From Neelides folsomi (taxonomy: Eukaryota > Arthropoda > Collembola > Neelipleona > Neelidae), in the NCBI GenBank assembly GCA_034687125.1, contig JAQGBZ010000127.1, forward strand, positions 1 through 64,000: a stretch of DNA of 64,000 nucleotides. Reading direction: 5' to 3'. The translations under genes were made by a program, and so were the position numbers. Numbering within the stretch: position 1 is the stretch's first letter; each line of letters starts with the position of its first letter. The notes under the pieces are model-generated. The model worked only from the letters and a program-made list of their open reading frames with translations, did no database searches and was not told where the DNA came from. Shown piece after piece: positions 63,731 to 64,000 of this stretch.

Positions 63731-64000
63731 ATGCGTGTGGGTGTAGAGGAAGTGTCACTTGCCTTTTTTCACGAGCCCTCCGACTCCTCACTCGAAGTTC
63801 CCTACATCCTGGCTATACAGCCCAGTTCCTCAACTTCTTCTGGAAGTCCCAAGGAAAACTACAAGTGGAAGAAGAATTTAGTCAAGTGTGCGCCTGGGCT
63901 GAGGGAAACTGTTGAAAAAGAAGAAGATTTTGGTGTGGGGATCTCAGGTTGCTGCTCTGACTCCGATCCTCATCACTTCTTTCCCATCTCCCGTCGACCG
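63731..64000 (+). CDS. Possible first coding exon, open at right edge
   Basis: From ATG 63731 the frame stays open for 90 codons to the window end. It starts MRVGVEEVSLAFFHEPSDSS and contains a Ser-rich patch and a basic YKWKKNLVKC segment. The composition is balanced and codon-like after a long non-coding stretch, suggesting the 5' part of a gene extending right. I recognise no family, and chance openness over 270 bases is possible. Confidence 0.3.
   Translation, partial: MRVGVEEVSLAFFHEPSDSSLEVPYILAIQPSSSTSSGSPKENYKWKKNLVKCAPGLRETVEKEEDFGVGISGCCSDSDPHHFFPISRRP

Noticed and set aside
1-64000. CRISPR arrays, bacterial operons, ribosomal RNA genes or viral genes
   Set aside because: None seen. 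No regularly spaced repeats, no rRNA-like blocks, and all recognised genes are intron-containing animal genes.

Overview
This window is animal nuclear DNA: AT-rich, with intron-split genes joined by GT-AG junctions, mostly short introns, and no operons. The gene set (GSAP, ARMC2, DONSON, COX4, a heat shock factor, SSRP1, multi-Kazal and DPEP proteins) is metazoan. Compact introns and a signal-peptide protein with an Osiris-like basic/hydrophobic block make an arthropod most likely (crustacean or chelicerate rather than vertebrate). I cannot name the species. All gene models were built by hand by joining exons so that reading frame and splice phase agree.

Left third (1-26000). A partial Hook/NuMA-type coiled-coil gene (-) runs off the left edge. 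COX4 (+) follows, then DONSON (-), ARMC2 (+), GSAP (-), a complete heat shock transcription factor (+) and SSRP1 of the FACT complex (-). The genes alternate strictly in strand, so each intergenic gap is either a shared head-to-head promoter zone or a shared tail-to-tail 3' zone. Six of these models are complete and sum to whole codon numbers: COX4 201 aa, DONSON 494, ARMC2 806, GSAP 894, HSF 508, SSRP1 592.

Middle (26000-51000). A GC-rich block at 26.1-27.3 kb lies between SSRP1 and a 954-aa C2H2 zinc-finger gene with about 15 fingers and two candidate first coding exons. About 4 kb of AT-rich DNA follows. Then comes a 13.5-kb gene for a secreted protein with nine Kazal domains; its signal-peptide exon is separated from the first Kazal exon by a 6.4-kb intron.

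Right part (51000-64000). A renal-dipeptidase family gene (-) encodes an apparently intact protein in which nearly all catalytic and metal-binding residues are replaced. It is head-to-head with a gene for a secreted protein of unknown function with an unusual cationic/leucine-proline block. The last 5.7 kb is largely non-coding and ends in a short ORF open at the right edge.

Most notable observations: the predicted dead dipeptidase (DPEP-like pseudoenzyme), SSRP1 without its HMG box, a duplicated regulatory motif in HSF, a Stowaway-like MITE in a GSAP intron, and the one-exon-per-module Kazal gene. These are housekeeping, regulatory and secreted genes with no sign of a shared pathway.
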